A stretch of 64,000 bases of DNA from Artemisia argyi (lineage: Eukaryota; Streptophyta; Magnoliopsida; Asterales; Asteraceae): contig CM060703.1 of assembly GCA_030686995.1 (NCBI GenBank), positions 7,050,597-7,114,596 on the forward strand. Reading direction: 5' to 3'. Below are positions 21,575 to 32,758 of this stretch, piece by piece. The position numbers and the translations under genes were made by a program. Within the stretch, counting starts at the first letter, position 1, and each line of letters opens with the position of its first letter. A model generated the notes under the pieces. That model did not search any database, had not been told where the DNA came from, and saw nothing but the letters and a program-made list of their open reading frames with translations.

Positions 21575-24500
21575 ATGAAAGGTCTTAATGAGCTTTTCGA
21601 CGAGCAGCAGGAGGATATTGGAGAATTTTTCAATAAGCTTAACTCTGCCCTAGATAATCTTGAAACGCCATCCGTAAGCAAAAAAGACCCCATGCTCGCG
21701 ATAACCACTCGAGCTGGAACAACAACCAAGGACCCTCCTTACCCAAACTCATCCCCCATCACCCCCGATCCAAACAAACCTGGGGAGGAGGAGGAGGATG
21801 TCGGCGGTAATACCCCCGACCAACCGCCCTTGACGACCCCTTCCCCATCAACCCTGCCTAACCAACCTGTGAGAATCCCGTTTCCGTCCCGATTAAGGAA
21901 CCAGAAAACTGAGAATGATAACAAGAGATTCCTGTCTTACCTAAAAGACTCAGTTGTCACCATACCTCTCCTTGATGCTTGCTATCACATGCCAAAGTAT
22001 AGCACATACTTTAAAAAACTACTTGCTAACCGGAAGAAACTCGAGGGTCTTGTGACCCTGGGGGAAGAATGCTCAGTGGTGACCCACCGAGGGCTACCAA
22101 AAAAGGTAGACGATCCGGGCAGCTTCACCCTGCCTTGCTCCATAGGACCTCTATCAATCAAGAATGCTCTTGCCGATTTGGGAGCGAGTATCAATCTCAT
22201 GCCTCACTCTATGTTCCGTAAACTAGGATACTCTGGATTGAAGTCTACCCGTATGAACATCCAACTAGCTGATAGATCGGTCAAGTACCCCGTAGGGATA
22301 TGCGAGAATGTGCTAGTCAAAGTTGGGAAATTCAAATTCCCGGTCGACTTCGTAATCCTGGATATGGAGGAGGATGACTTGGTACCCATCATCTTAGGTA
22401 GACCATTTCTTGCTACCGCTCGGGCAGTCATCGATGTCTACGATGGCAAATTAACCTTACAAGTGGGAGACGATAGCACAACCTTCGACATTAAGGATTC
22501 CATGGACCTCTCCCTCGAAGCAGCCAACTGGCTCTATTTTATCGGAGAAGTAGATGAACTCACAGATGTCATTGATAGTTGTGTCGATGAACAGATCGAT
22601 GAAGGCTGGCTACGGGACGAGAGTTTTCTGCCTTTGCTAGAGGTAGAAAACATGGAGGATGTTAGTGCAGTCTCCTTCTACCCCAGACAAGAGGCAACGG
22701 AGCATCTCGAGCTCCGAAAGCCAGAAAACAAGCTCAAACCTTCTATTATCGAACCTCCTGAGGTAGATCTTAAAGAGCTTCCTAACCATTTGGAGTATGC
22801 CTTCCTTCAGGGAGAGGATCAACTCCCGGTAATCATAAACTCTTCCTTGGAACATGAACAAAAAGGTAAACTCTTAGAGGTCCTAAAAAAATACAAGGGG
22901 GTACTCGCATGGAGTGTGGCCGACATTAAGGGGATTGACTCAACTTTTGCACACATAAGATTCTCATGGAAGAAGATTATAAACCTACCGTGCAACCCCA
23001 GAGGCGCGTGAACCCTAACATTAAGGAAGTAGTGAAGAAAGAAGTCATAAAACTTTTGGATGCAGGATTGATTTACCCGATCTCGGATAGCCCATGGGTC
23101 AGTCCTGTGCAGGTTGTACCTAAAAAGGGTGGAATGACTGTAGTTAAGAATGACAAGGGTGAGATGGTGCCCCAGAGAACAGTCACTGGATGGCGGGTAT
23201 GCATCGACTATCGAAAGCTCAATGATGCCACGAGGAAAGATCACTTTCCCTTACCATTCATTGATCAGATGTTAGAGAGATTATCTGGACACGAGTACTA
23301 TTGCTTCTTGGATGGATTCTCTGGATATTTTCAGATTCCCATAGCACCTGAGGACCAAGAAAATACCACGTTTACTTGCCCTTATGGAACATTTGCCTAC
23401 AAAAGGATGCCTTTTGGGCTATGTAATGCCCCCACCACTTTCCAGCGATGCATGACCGCAATCTTTCACGAACTCATGGAAGACAGCATGGAAGTGTTCA
23501 TGGATGACTTTTCGGTCTTCGGGAACTCCTTCGACCGCTGTCTTGCTAATCTAGAAAAGATGCTTAAACGTTGTGAGAAAACCAACTTGGTGCTAAACTG
23601 AGAAAAGTGTCATTTCATGGTAAAAGAAGGGATTGTGTTAGGGCATAAGATCTCAGGGAACGGAATAGAGGTGGACCAAGCTAAAGTTGAAGCTATATCT
23701 AAGTTACCATACCCCACGACTGTTAAAGCAATACGCAGCTTCTTGGGGCATGCCGGGTTTTATCGGAGATTCATCAAAGATTTCTCCAAAATCGCTCGGC
23801 CAATGACTCAATTACTTGTGAAGGATGCTCCGTTCGATTTTTCCCAAGAATGCAAGGATGCATTCGATCTCTTAAAAAGGGAACTCACTCAAGCTCCAAT
23901 CATGATCACACCCAACTGGGAGTTACCATTTGAAATCATGTGTGACGCTAGCGACTTCGCTGTCGGGGCTGTATTAGGTCAACGACGTGACAAGCTTTTC
24001 CAACCTATTTACTACGCTAGCAAAACCATGAATCCCGCTCAAGAGAACTACTCCACCACCGAGAAAGAACTATTAGCCGTAGTGTTTGCATTCGACAAAT
24101 TCCGTCGTCTTCACTGATCACTCGGCTCTTAGATATCTCTTCGCGAAGCAGGATGCTAAGCCACGACTAATTCGGTGGATCTTGTTGCTACAAGAATTCG
24201 ATGTTGAGATTCGTGATAAGAGGGGAGCAGAAAATCTGGCCGCAGATCATCTATCTCGTCTCGAAAACCCCTTGGATGAGCACGATAGAAGTGAGATTAG
24301 GGATTCATTTCCTGACGAATAACTCATGTTAATGAGTGACTCGGAGCTGTGGTACGCTGATTTTTCTAATTACCTCGCAAGTAGACTCGTTCCTGAATAC
24401 CTGACTAAGTACGAAAGGAAGAGGTTCTTTTCTCAACTAAAGTACTACTTTTGGGATGAACCCTTTTTATTCCGAAGGTGTCCTGACCAAATTGTAAGGC

Positions 24501-25627
24501 GTTGTGTTTCGGAAAATGAGGCAGTAAAGATTATGAGGGAATGTCACTCTGGTCCCTCTGGCGGGCATCATGGGATAAACATCACCGCCCGAAAGATTCT
24601 CGATGCGGGATTCTATTGGCCCACAATTTTCCATGATGTAAAAGAAATGGTGCAGGCGTGCGATGCATGTCAACGAGCCGGAAATATATCACATAGGGAT
24701 GAAGCACCTCAGAACTTTATACAAGTTTGTGAGGTCTTCGATGTTTGGGGGATTGACTTCATGGGACCCTTTCCATCTTCAGGGGGAACGAGTACATATT
24801 AGTCGCCATTGACTATGTTTCAAAATGGGTTGAGGCACAAGCCCTTAGGACCAATGACGCCAGAGTAGTTATTCATTTCCTGAAAAAGCTTTTCGCAAGA
24901 TTCGGGATTCCTAAAGCCCTCATCAGTGATAGGGGAACCCATTTTTGCAATGCACAAATGGAAAAGGTCATGAAGAGGTATGGAGTACCCCATCGGTTCT
25001 CCACCGCCTATCATCCACAAACCAATGGCCAAGTCGAAAACACCAATAGGGCTATTAAAAGAATACTTGAAAAAACGGTTAGTCAAAACAGAAAGGACTG
25101 GTCATTTAAACTCGACGAAGCCTTATGGGCATTCCGAACCGCCTACAAAACACCTATTGGAACGACCCCGTTCCGCATGGTGTATGGTAAGGCATGTCAC
25201 TTACCAGTGGAATTAGAACATAAGGCTTATTGGGCGCTTAAGACATGCAACTTAGATTACACAATTGCTGGAAATAATAGGTTCTTGCAATTACACGAGC
25301 TTGATGAGCTTAGGCTAGAAGCCTACGAATCCTCCATCACATATAAAGAGAGCTAAAAGATGGCATGACCAGAGAATTAAGAAACCCAAAGAATTTTCAG
25401 AGGGAGACAAGGTCCTATTATACAATTCTCGGTTGAGATTATTTCCGGGAAAACTTAAGTCTAGATGGTATGGACCGTTCACGGTAAAGAATTCCTCTAA
25501 AATTGGAGCTGTGGTGTTACTAGATGATGAAGGTAGGGAATTTACTGTTAACATACAACGTGTCAAGCACTACCAAGAGAATAACAATGAAATGATTAGT
25601 GAGGAGGATGTGACGTTTGATGATTAA
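21575..25627 (+). pseudogene. Element X pol (protease, RT, RNase H, integrase), decayed
   Basis: Protease: DLGASINLMPHSMFRKLGYS near residue 200 of the first segment. RT: LDAGLIYPISDSPWVSPVQ and the catalytic VFMDDFSVFG at about 23500. RNase H: FYRRFIKDFSKIARP, then CDASDFAVGAVLGQ. Integrase: an HHCC zinc site (GGHHGIN...CDACQ), catalytic acids in [17 protein letters not shown] and [11 protein letters not shown]. No chromodomain. Lesions are a frame change near 22960, TGA at about 23600, a frame change near 24105, TAA at about 24320, and frame changes near 24795 and 25352. No product longer than single domains can be made, so the copy is dead although catalytic motifs survive. Confidence 0.88.
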
Positions 25628-27460
25628 GTCACATAGTAACCCATGACCTTGAGTCTAGCTACAAGACTCGTAAATAAAGAAAATCGCTTCTTGGGAGGCA
25701 ACCCATGTTTTGTTTGTTTATTTGTTTGTTTGTTATTTGCTTCCGTATGCATGCTTAGTTTTTATTGTTGGTAGATCATGTTTCTAAACTAAAAAGTGGA
25801 AATACTTTACTTTGTTGTTTTGGCCTAGTCTTAACTCCACCTAAAAGTATTTTTGCTAAAGATAAGTGTAAGGGGAAACCCCAAATATGTTTTTAAGAAA
25901 CAAACCGATCATGATTCTCCACAATATTAAATGAACATGTATATTCGTATTTGTTAGAGTCAAATGCTTGTATTGAGTCATAATGAAGTTTTGTAGGATT
26001 TTCCAGGAAGTAGGACCAAGTTTTTCCAGAAATTTTCCGGAAACTTAACATAAGAATTTCTGCAGGTCAATCCTGACGGCGTCAGGTGTAAATATCTGGA
26101 AATTTTACCGGTTTTGTTTTTCTAACGGAGTCTTATGGTTTTTGTGAATTATTAAGTTTTATAATCTCCAGGAGATCTGCAAACTTCATTCCACAAGCAT
26201 TATATCTTATCTTGTTTTCTAGGATTTAGTAACTTATATAGGATGCCGCCGATTTTACGCGAGGTTGTCTTGTCTATTTTATCAGGATTTACAGGTTATG
26301 TATGACAAGAAGATGATTTATATTCTGGAAGGGAAGCTTTGATTGTTCATTTTCTTGGAGGAAGATTTAACCTGGCCACCTAATTATCCATACCGAGCGA
26401 ATCAGGGGAGTATTTGATTTCATTCTCTTTACTTTTTCACTTTTGCATTCTTTACTTGAACATTGGGGACAATGTTCATCTTAAGTGTAAGGGGAGGGTA
26501 AAAAGATGATACCTTACATATGCACTTTCGCTTGAGTTTGTTTTGTTTAATGGTAGATGTGTAATAAAACTATGAGAAACACTTGTTAGTGCAATTTTAG
26601 CGCCAAATTTAAATTTTTTTACAACATTTAGGAGTGAAACTTTAGCCATAGCAAGCGTCTCATGGATAGGAGATTGTATGACTAGCACATAACCGTACTT
26701 TCAGAAAAATTTTCCACCCAAATATGTGAGGTTCGCCTTTAGATTTGATAGGAAAAGCATTTACTATTAGTGCTTATGAGTGTACCGGTAGTATTTAGAT
26801 TATAGAACTTGCGTTAGTGATGCATCCCGAGACCGCTAGTGAGACTACATTCGTGTAGTAGGATTTACTACATGATAAGAGGCATTAGGATTACCCTTGT
26901 GTTAAACCCGTATTATAATTACTTGACCATTTATGTCATATTACTTGGCTGGTTAAGTCAACTAATTTTTCCCACACCCTTAGCGTTGTACTCATTTTTA
27001 GTACACGAAACCCCTAGTACACCCCTCCGAGCCTATCTTTTCGTTTCTAACTTTAAGCATTTTACTTAAAGGAAGAATTTGTTACACCCCACTTAAATGT
27101 ACAACCAAATCGCCTTAGCCTTCCGTGTACGCGCTCATTTTTAGTGCATTATTGTTATTTGTTAAACCCTAAGTTAACTATCTAATTGATTACATGGTTG
27201 CTAAGTCGAGTCATATCCTTGTACATATTGTTTTGGGACGATTGGGACTCATGGGTAAGTACTTATTTTATGGAGTAATGGGGAAGAACACCATTTATTA
27301 CCCCCCATATGTACGTTAATCTTAAAAGTGCTCCAAGTGTTTTGATTTTCTTAATTCGAGTCATTAGTTTAGTTTATTGTAAAGTATGTAAAGATTCAAG
27401 TGTAAGGGGATTTCCCATTCCCTATGATGTATTATTTTGGATGGTAGGGTAAGAGTGTAT

Positions 27461-27503
<43 letters not shown>
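25628..27503 (+). other. Element X 3' non-coding internal region
   Basis: No ORF with a domain. AGTGTAAGGGGA-like purine-rich motifs occur at about 25865, 26484 and 27399. The middle one follows ATTGGGGACAATGTTCATC. One TGACGGCGTCA copy lies near 26082. It ends in an A41 run (27463-27503). Confidence 0.6.
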
Positions 27504-27504
<1 letters not shown>

Positions 27505-27534
27505 GGACTACCATCCCTTTTCATTCTATGTTTA
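27504..27534. other. Junction between elements X and Y
   Basis: About 31 bases of unassigned sequence lie between the A41 run and the point (27535) from which the sequence matches 34147 onward. This is filler of a deletion joint or a remnant of either element. Confidence 0.5.
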
Positions 27535-28745
27535 TTCAACCACTGATGAAAAGTCTTTATCTCATGGAGACATCAGTGATGTTGATGAAATATCTTCTGA
27601 GCCCACCATTGATCACCTTATCATTACTCCTCCGGAGTATGATATCCCGGGGGGAGATATCCTTAATCATGAGGATTTGCAAATTCCCACCCACCCTCCC
27701 GGGATGTTTTTGAGCTTACCCTTTGAAATCCAAACTCAGGCTAATGAGCCTGTTCTCGAGGTTCCTTCCTCTCTTCTTCACTCCTTCGGGAATGAAGACA
27801 CTATCTTTGATCCCGGCATTATCATGTATCATTATCTTGAGCCGGTTACTTATCTCATCGGTGTGGAACTTTCACGTGCTTCATATGTTTGTCCAAACAT
27901 TTTGAATGAAAGTCCGAGTGAGATTGCTTCTTCCACATCATGCTTCCCCAAGGACAAATGAATTCGGGGTCGAGTCAAGCTAGCGACTCGGTAAACAAAA
28001 ACAATAGCATGCTTATAGGGTTTTCACCCTAAGTGTGGGGGAGTCCCCCATGCTATGATTACAAGAGTGAAAATACAAAATGGTGTTTTCCACGCTTAGC
28101 TTGTAATGTTGCCCTTTTACGTTCCAAATGTCGGCATAATAGCCGGGATTTTGAATATTGAGGACAATATTCATGATAAGTGTGGGGGGGTATTCGCTAT
28201 TCTAGCGAATTTTATCACATTTTACTATATAATACCCCCGTTTTTGCCAAAAAAATTTTCAAAAATTTTTCACTGGTGCTTCAAAATTTTTGTGGTAATC
28301 AGTCCGCCTTGTCTAACCGACAAAAGGGATTGGCTAGTCCAGGAGCAAACGGCTCTTGGTAAAGACATATCAAATCCGTTGACGGCTGGCAATTTGCCCA
28401 AAATTGTGTGGGTCATCAACTCCCCGAAAACAAATGAGTTGGCTAGCCCGCAAGATTATGGCTTGTGGTAAAGGCCGTGGAAAATCCATAATTGGTAATC
28501 AGCTCACCAAGATGTTGACTATTCCATCAAGAGCTGGCTAGTCCAGGAGCAAACGGCTCTTGGTAAAGACTACTCAAATCCGTTGACAGCTGGTGGTTTG
28601 CTCAAAATCACACGGTTATCAGGTGTGCCACAGTTCTTACACCTGGCTACTCCAGAAGTGATGGCTTTTGGTAAAGAGTTTTTCAAATCCATCAAGTTTT
28701 CAAAACAGTATTGCTAGGGACTAGCAATAGTTTAGTGTGGGGGAT
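27535..28745 (+). repeat. Element Y internal 3' segment, partial duplicate
   Basis: Matches 34147-35357 base for base where compared, including the last 139 codons of the Y ORF (to 27961), the AGTGTGGGGG motifs and the 28300-28690 repeat block. It is the remains of a second Y internal region to the left of the first LTR. Confidence 0.85.
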
Positions 28746-31700
28746 TGATGAGTGCTCAAACACTCATCATTTTTGGTCTAATCTGAACTGCAAAACATAC
28801 AAAAACACTCAGTAATGCATCAAAATACTGAAAATATTTCATAATTGTGTTTTATATGTTTTAGATGCAAAATGAGCAAAAACAGATGAAAAACGTATAA
28901 AGTTTGCAAAATTGGCAGTTTCAGTCCCTCAACTTTCATAAAATTACAAATCTAGTCCCTGGATATTCAAAATATAGAAAATTATCACCAAAGGTCATTT
29001 TGAAATCATAAAATGTCATATTTAGTCCTTTGGTGAAAAATTGGAAAGTTTTGGAAATTTACACTTTTGGTCCCTGGAGTTTCAAACTTTGACAGATTCA
29101 GTCCCTGGTGGGATAATTTTGAAAGGAAAATCAATTTTTATCCCTGGAAATTCAAAACGTGTCAAAAATAGTCCTTGGAATAAAATTTTGATGAAATGGC
29201 AATTTTAGTCCCCGAAGTTTAGAAATTTACAAATTTAGTCCTCGGGAAAAATTTTGAAAAATACAAAATTGCAAATATGGTTTTGGATATTTAAGATATG
29301 CATGAATGGTCCCTTATGAGAACTTTGGGAATTTTCCATTTTCAGTCCCTTAACTTTGAGGACATTACAACATTAGTCCTTATGGTTTTCTAACTAAATA
29401 AACAAACAAACCAAATAACCTTTTACCCAATCCATGAATCCAGTCCATACCCCCACAGCCCACTAACCAAATCTGGCCCAAACCTAAAAGCTAATACCCC
29501 GTCCACCCAGTCAACGCGGGTCAAACCCAATCCCAGTTTACTATTCATCGTCTCCTAAACACCCCTAATTTCCAGGCTTATGCCCCCTCCTCCTCTCCAA
29601 TCACCCACCAAACACTCAACCTCCCACACCAAAGCCCTCTCCTCATTTAATACTTCACCAGACCCTCACCAAACCCACTCACAACCTGTCAAAAATGTTT
29701 TCCCGCCAAAACTAGTTCAAAGGCTGAGATGAATTTAGCTCATCCAACGGCTAAAGATGAAGTGGGAAAGTCAAGTGGAACCTCCAAGGCTATAAAAGGA
29801 AAAGAAAAACAGAAGATAGAGGAGTAGTTAGGTTAGAATAGTTAGTAGTTTAATTTAGTGTGTCGTTTATTTTATTTCTTCCTTTCCAGGTGTAAAATTC
29901 AGTTTAAGCAAACTATAATCCATGTTTTTAATGTAATAACAAGTTTATTTAATACTAATTCCTAGTTTTATTATGAAATTCAGATTTTACCATTTATTAG
30001 TGAAAATTTCATTTAAGCTTAATGTTGTGGGAAGTTGTTAATTAGTGATCATGTATGGTTATTCAAGCTCAAAATAGCTTTGTATAGCTATTGATAAGTG
30101 TAAAGGATTCATGTTCAGTGATTTGCTCAAGGATTTCTTATTAGTCAATGAAAGTCAACATGGGATGTATTATGGTTTAGCTGATTCAGTAATGGAGTTT
30201 GTGGGTTGAATAAGTTTTAGTTAGTAGTAACTGAGCTCTAATAAGCTTCATATCTTTGTCCTGAGGTCAGAATTCTCTTTGTCTCATCTTACTTAAAATC
30301 TCAGCTTAGATATTGTTTTGTGTTCATTGCTTATTCTAGTTCTTATTTAGTACTTGTTTCTGGTTGAGTTGTGCTTATTTAATCTTAGTATAGCTTATTG
30401 ATCATCTGTTTGTGTTTGCATTGTGTGAATTGGCATTGTACCTACTTAAATCCAAAGCTAGTAACATATTAAGGGGTGTTTGGCTCAGTGTACATTGCTG
30501 AGCCTTGGTTAGTTTCTTGGGTAGTTCTGGTTTGCTACATGTTTCTTTAGGTCAAGATAGATTACTAAACTCTTAATTTTGGTAGTTAACAAGCACAAAG
30601 TCAAAATCACAAGTAAACCACCACCACAGTTAACTGTGGTGGTAATTAAGATCATAAACTCATCAAATCTCTTTTCAAGTGCTTAAAGTAACTTAATTAG
30701 GACTCATAACAGCTTCTTATTACATGTTAGGTCAGATTTGATCATACAAAGTTCACAAAAGTCAATGTAACAAGTTTTTGGAAAAAGTCAAATAGCACAC
30801 TCCAGATTTTTACAAAAGTTCCAACAATTGTTTAGAATTTTGTGTTTGGTTTGATTGAGTGAAACTTGTTTCTATTGGTTCTCTACCATCTCCACTTTAG
30901 ATTTCCACAGTTTTTGTATTTTTAAGAATTTTCTTTTTGGACAAAATTGCCCTTGGAAAACACTTGCAGGGGGCATCACTCCCCTGCATCAGCAGCTCAT
31001 CACCACCACCACCACTTTGGTGGTGGTTTCCACCCATTTCAGGGAGTCCCATGGTCCCACCTTGGTTCCTAGCAACCCCCCTCCTACCAGGGTCCCTCAA
31101 TTGACCCTTGGTTTGACCTCATAGCCTGTGGACCCCACCTAAACCAAAGCTTCTAATCTGTCCCACTTTTCAGTTGCAAAACAATTCCAAGTGCTTATTT
31201 TGTAGCTTATTGCTTAATCTGAGGCCCATCTTTGCTTTTTCTAGCTTATTCAAGTTAGTTTAACTTATTTGGACCTAGATTAATCAGTGTGGGTCCCACT
31301 TGATCTCATTTCTGCCCATTTTGCCTTTTGGTCAAACTAAGTCAACTGTTGGCTTATTTGTTCTAATATCAGCTTATTTTTGATTTCTAAAATATTTGTT
31401 TTTACAAAAAGTCTTTGTTTTTAGTTGTAAAATAGTTTTATAAAAAAAAAAGCAAGAAAAACCAACTTAAAATCAAGTGATAGTTTCTATTTAATGTAAT
31501 TTAATTTTAATTTTCATTTTTAAATTTTAATTAAGTACTTAGCTTTTTTATATTTTTATTAAATTCCTCATATATTAAAGTATTTATAATAAATTTTTCA
31601 GATTTTTATTTTGTTATTTAGTATTTATTAGAATTAATTTTAGTTTTATTAATTATTAATTAATATTAAGTTTAAAATAGCATTATTAGTTTTTATTAAG

Positions 31701-32459
31701 TAAAATCAAGTTTTTATATTTTTTATAGCTTTTATATGTTATAAAGTAATTTTAGAAATTTTCTTAGAATTTTTACTGTTCATCTAGTAATTTTCTTAAT
31801 TTAAAATAGTTTAATTAGTAATTAGTAATTAATTAGTAATTAATTAATAGAAAAATCACAAAAAGACAAAAATAGTTATTTTTAATTTTAAAACTTATTT
31901 TTAGTTATTTTATAATTTTAGAAATTTTATTTTCACCTTTTTAGTATTTAATTAGTATTAAATTATAATTAAGTATTTTAAATATTAATAATAAGTAATA
32001 AATAGTATTTAATTAATATTAAATTATTAAATAGTGTAAAAAGTAATTTTAATTTTCTAAAAAGTTTCTTTTATTATTAGGATTGTAAAAATGTGATTTT
32101 CACTTTTGTAAGTATTTTATTTTGTTAAAACTCGCGTTTTATTTCGTACGTCTACGTTTATTTAAACGTAAGGTACGCGTTTTTAGGTTTTAATCGTTTT
32201 TGGTTTTTCCTCCTTTCCCGTCTTATTCATATAGCTTGTTTAAGCTATTTCGTTGTAAATTCCTTAGTTTAATCCAACTCAAAACCCCCTTTTTCATCCA
32301 AATTCACCCGATCACAAAACCGTTTGTTTACAATTCACACCTCGTCGGGACATACGACCCGGGGAAACCTTATACTTCCGCGGAGCATTGAGCCTTAGGA
32401 GTTTGACTTGTTTGACCACATCCGTGGTTGAATTTAGTTGACTGCTTTTGCCTCAATCA
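28746..32459 (+). repeat. LTR 1 of element Y (3714 bp)
   Basis: Begins TGATGAGTGCTCAAAC after a GTGTGGGGGAT purine tract and ends CCTCAATCA before a tRNA-Asp-type PBS. A TATA box CTATAAAAGG is at about 29790-29799. A periodic (T)AGTCCCTGG block lies at 28920-29400. The 3' third is very AT-rich. Short ORFs inside have no domains. Confidence 0.87.
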
Positions 32460-32462
32460 ACT

Positions 32463-32482
32463 TTTGGCGCCGCTGCCGGGGA
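32463..32482 (+). promoter_or_regulatory. Primer-binding site of Y
   Basis: TTTGGCGCCGCTGCCGGGGA, a close match to the tRNA-Asp-type site of Athila/Tat elements. Confidence 0.85.
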
Positions 32483-32758
32483 GGTTGTGTGCGTATCTAA
32501 ACGGTTTTTCTGATTAGTGTCTTTGGAATTCGTTCCATTGTACATTTATCCATCCTTTGTTCATATTTTCCTATTTTCAAAACAAAACCGTTCCCGAAAA
32601 CTTTTTAAATCAAGTTTTCAACGAACACAAAAAACACAAAAACATTTTCTTTCTCATCTGTACAAAATGTTTATCCAAAATCCCAAAAATACTCACCTTT
32701 ACCCTCTTACCCCTTTGATTCTCATTTCCTCACCCTTTCTACACATTTGATTCTTTCT

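Larger units (their letters stand above)
18776..27534 (+). mobile_element. Element X: Athila/Tat-like Ty3/Gypsy element, 3' end lost
   Basis: A 5' LTR (18776-20155), a tRNA-Asp-type PBS, gag, and protease, RT, RNase H and integrase segments in Gypsy order, then about 1.8 kb of 3' non-coding internal sequence ending in an A41 run. No 3' LTR follows: the sequence changes to element Y at about 27535. The coding region carries at least six frameshifts or stops. The candidate left target duplication ATAGA (18771-18775) has no partner at 39073. A minus-strand LTR of the same family is at 62582-64000. Confidence 0.85.

Noticed and set aside
27437..27534. Lys-rich N-terminus of the ORF covering 27437-27961
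   Set aside because: It is the A41 run read as Lys codons and joined by chance to the Y ORF tail.
30855..31124. 89-codon ORF in the Y LTR, repeated at 37467
   Set aside because: Both copies are the same LTR, so repetition is not evidence of selection; no domain and biased composition.
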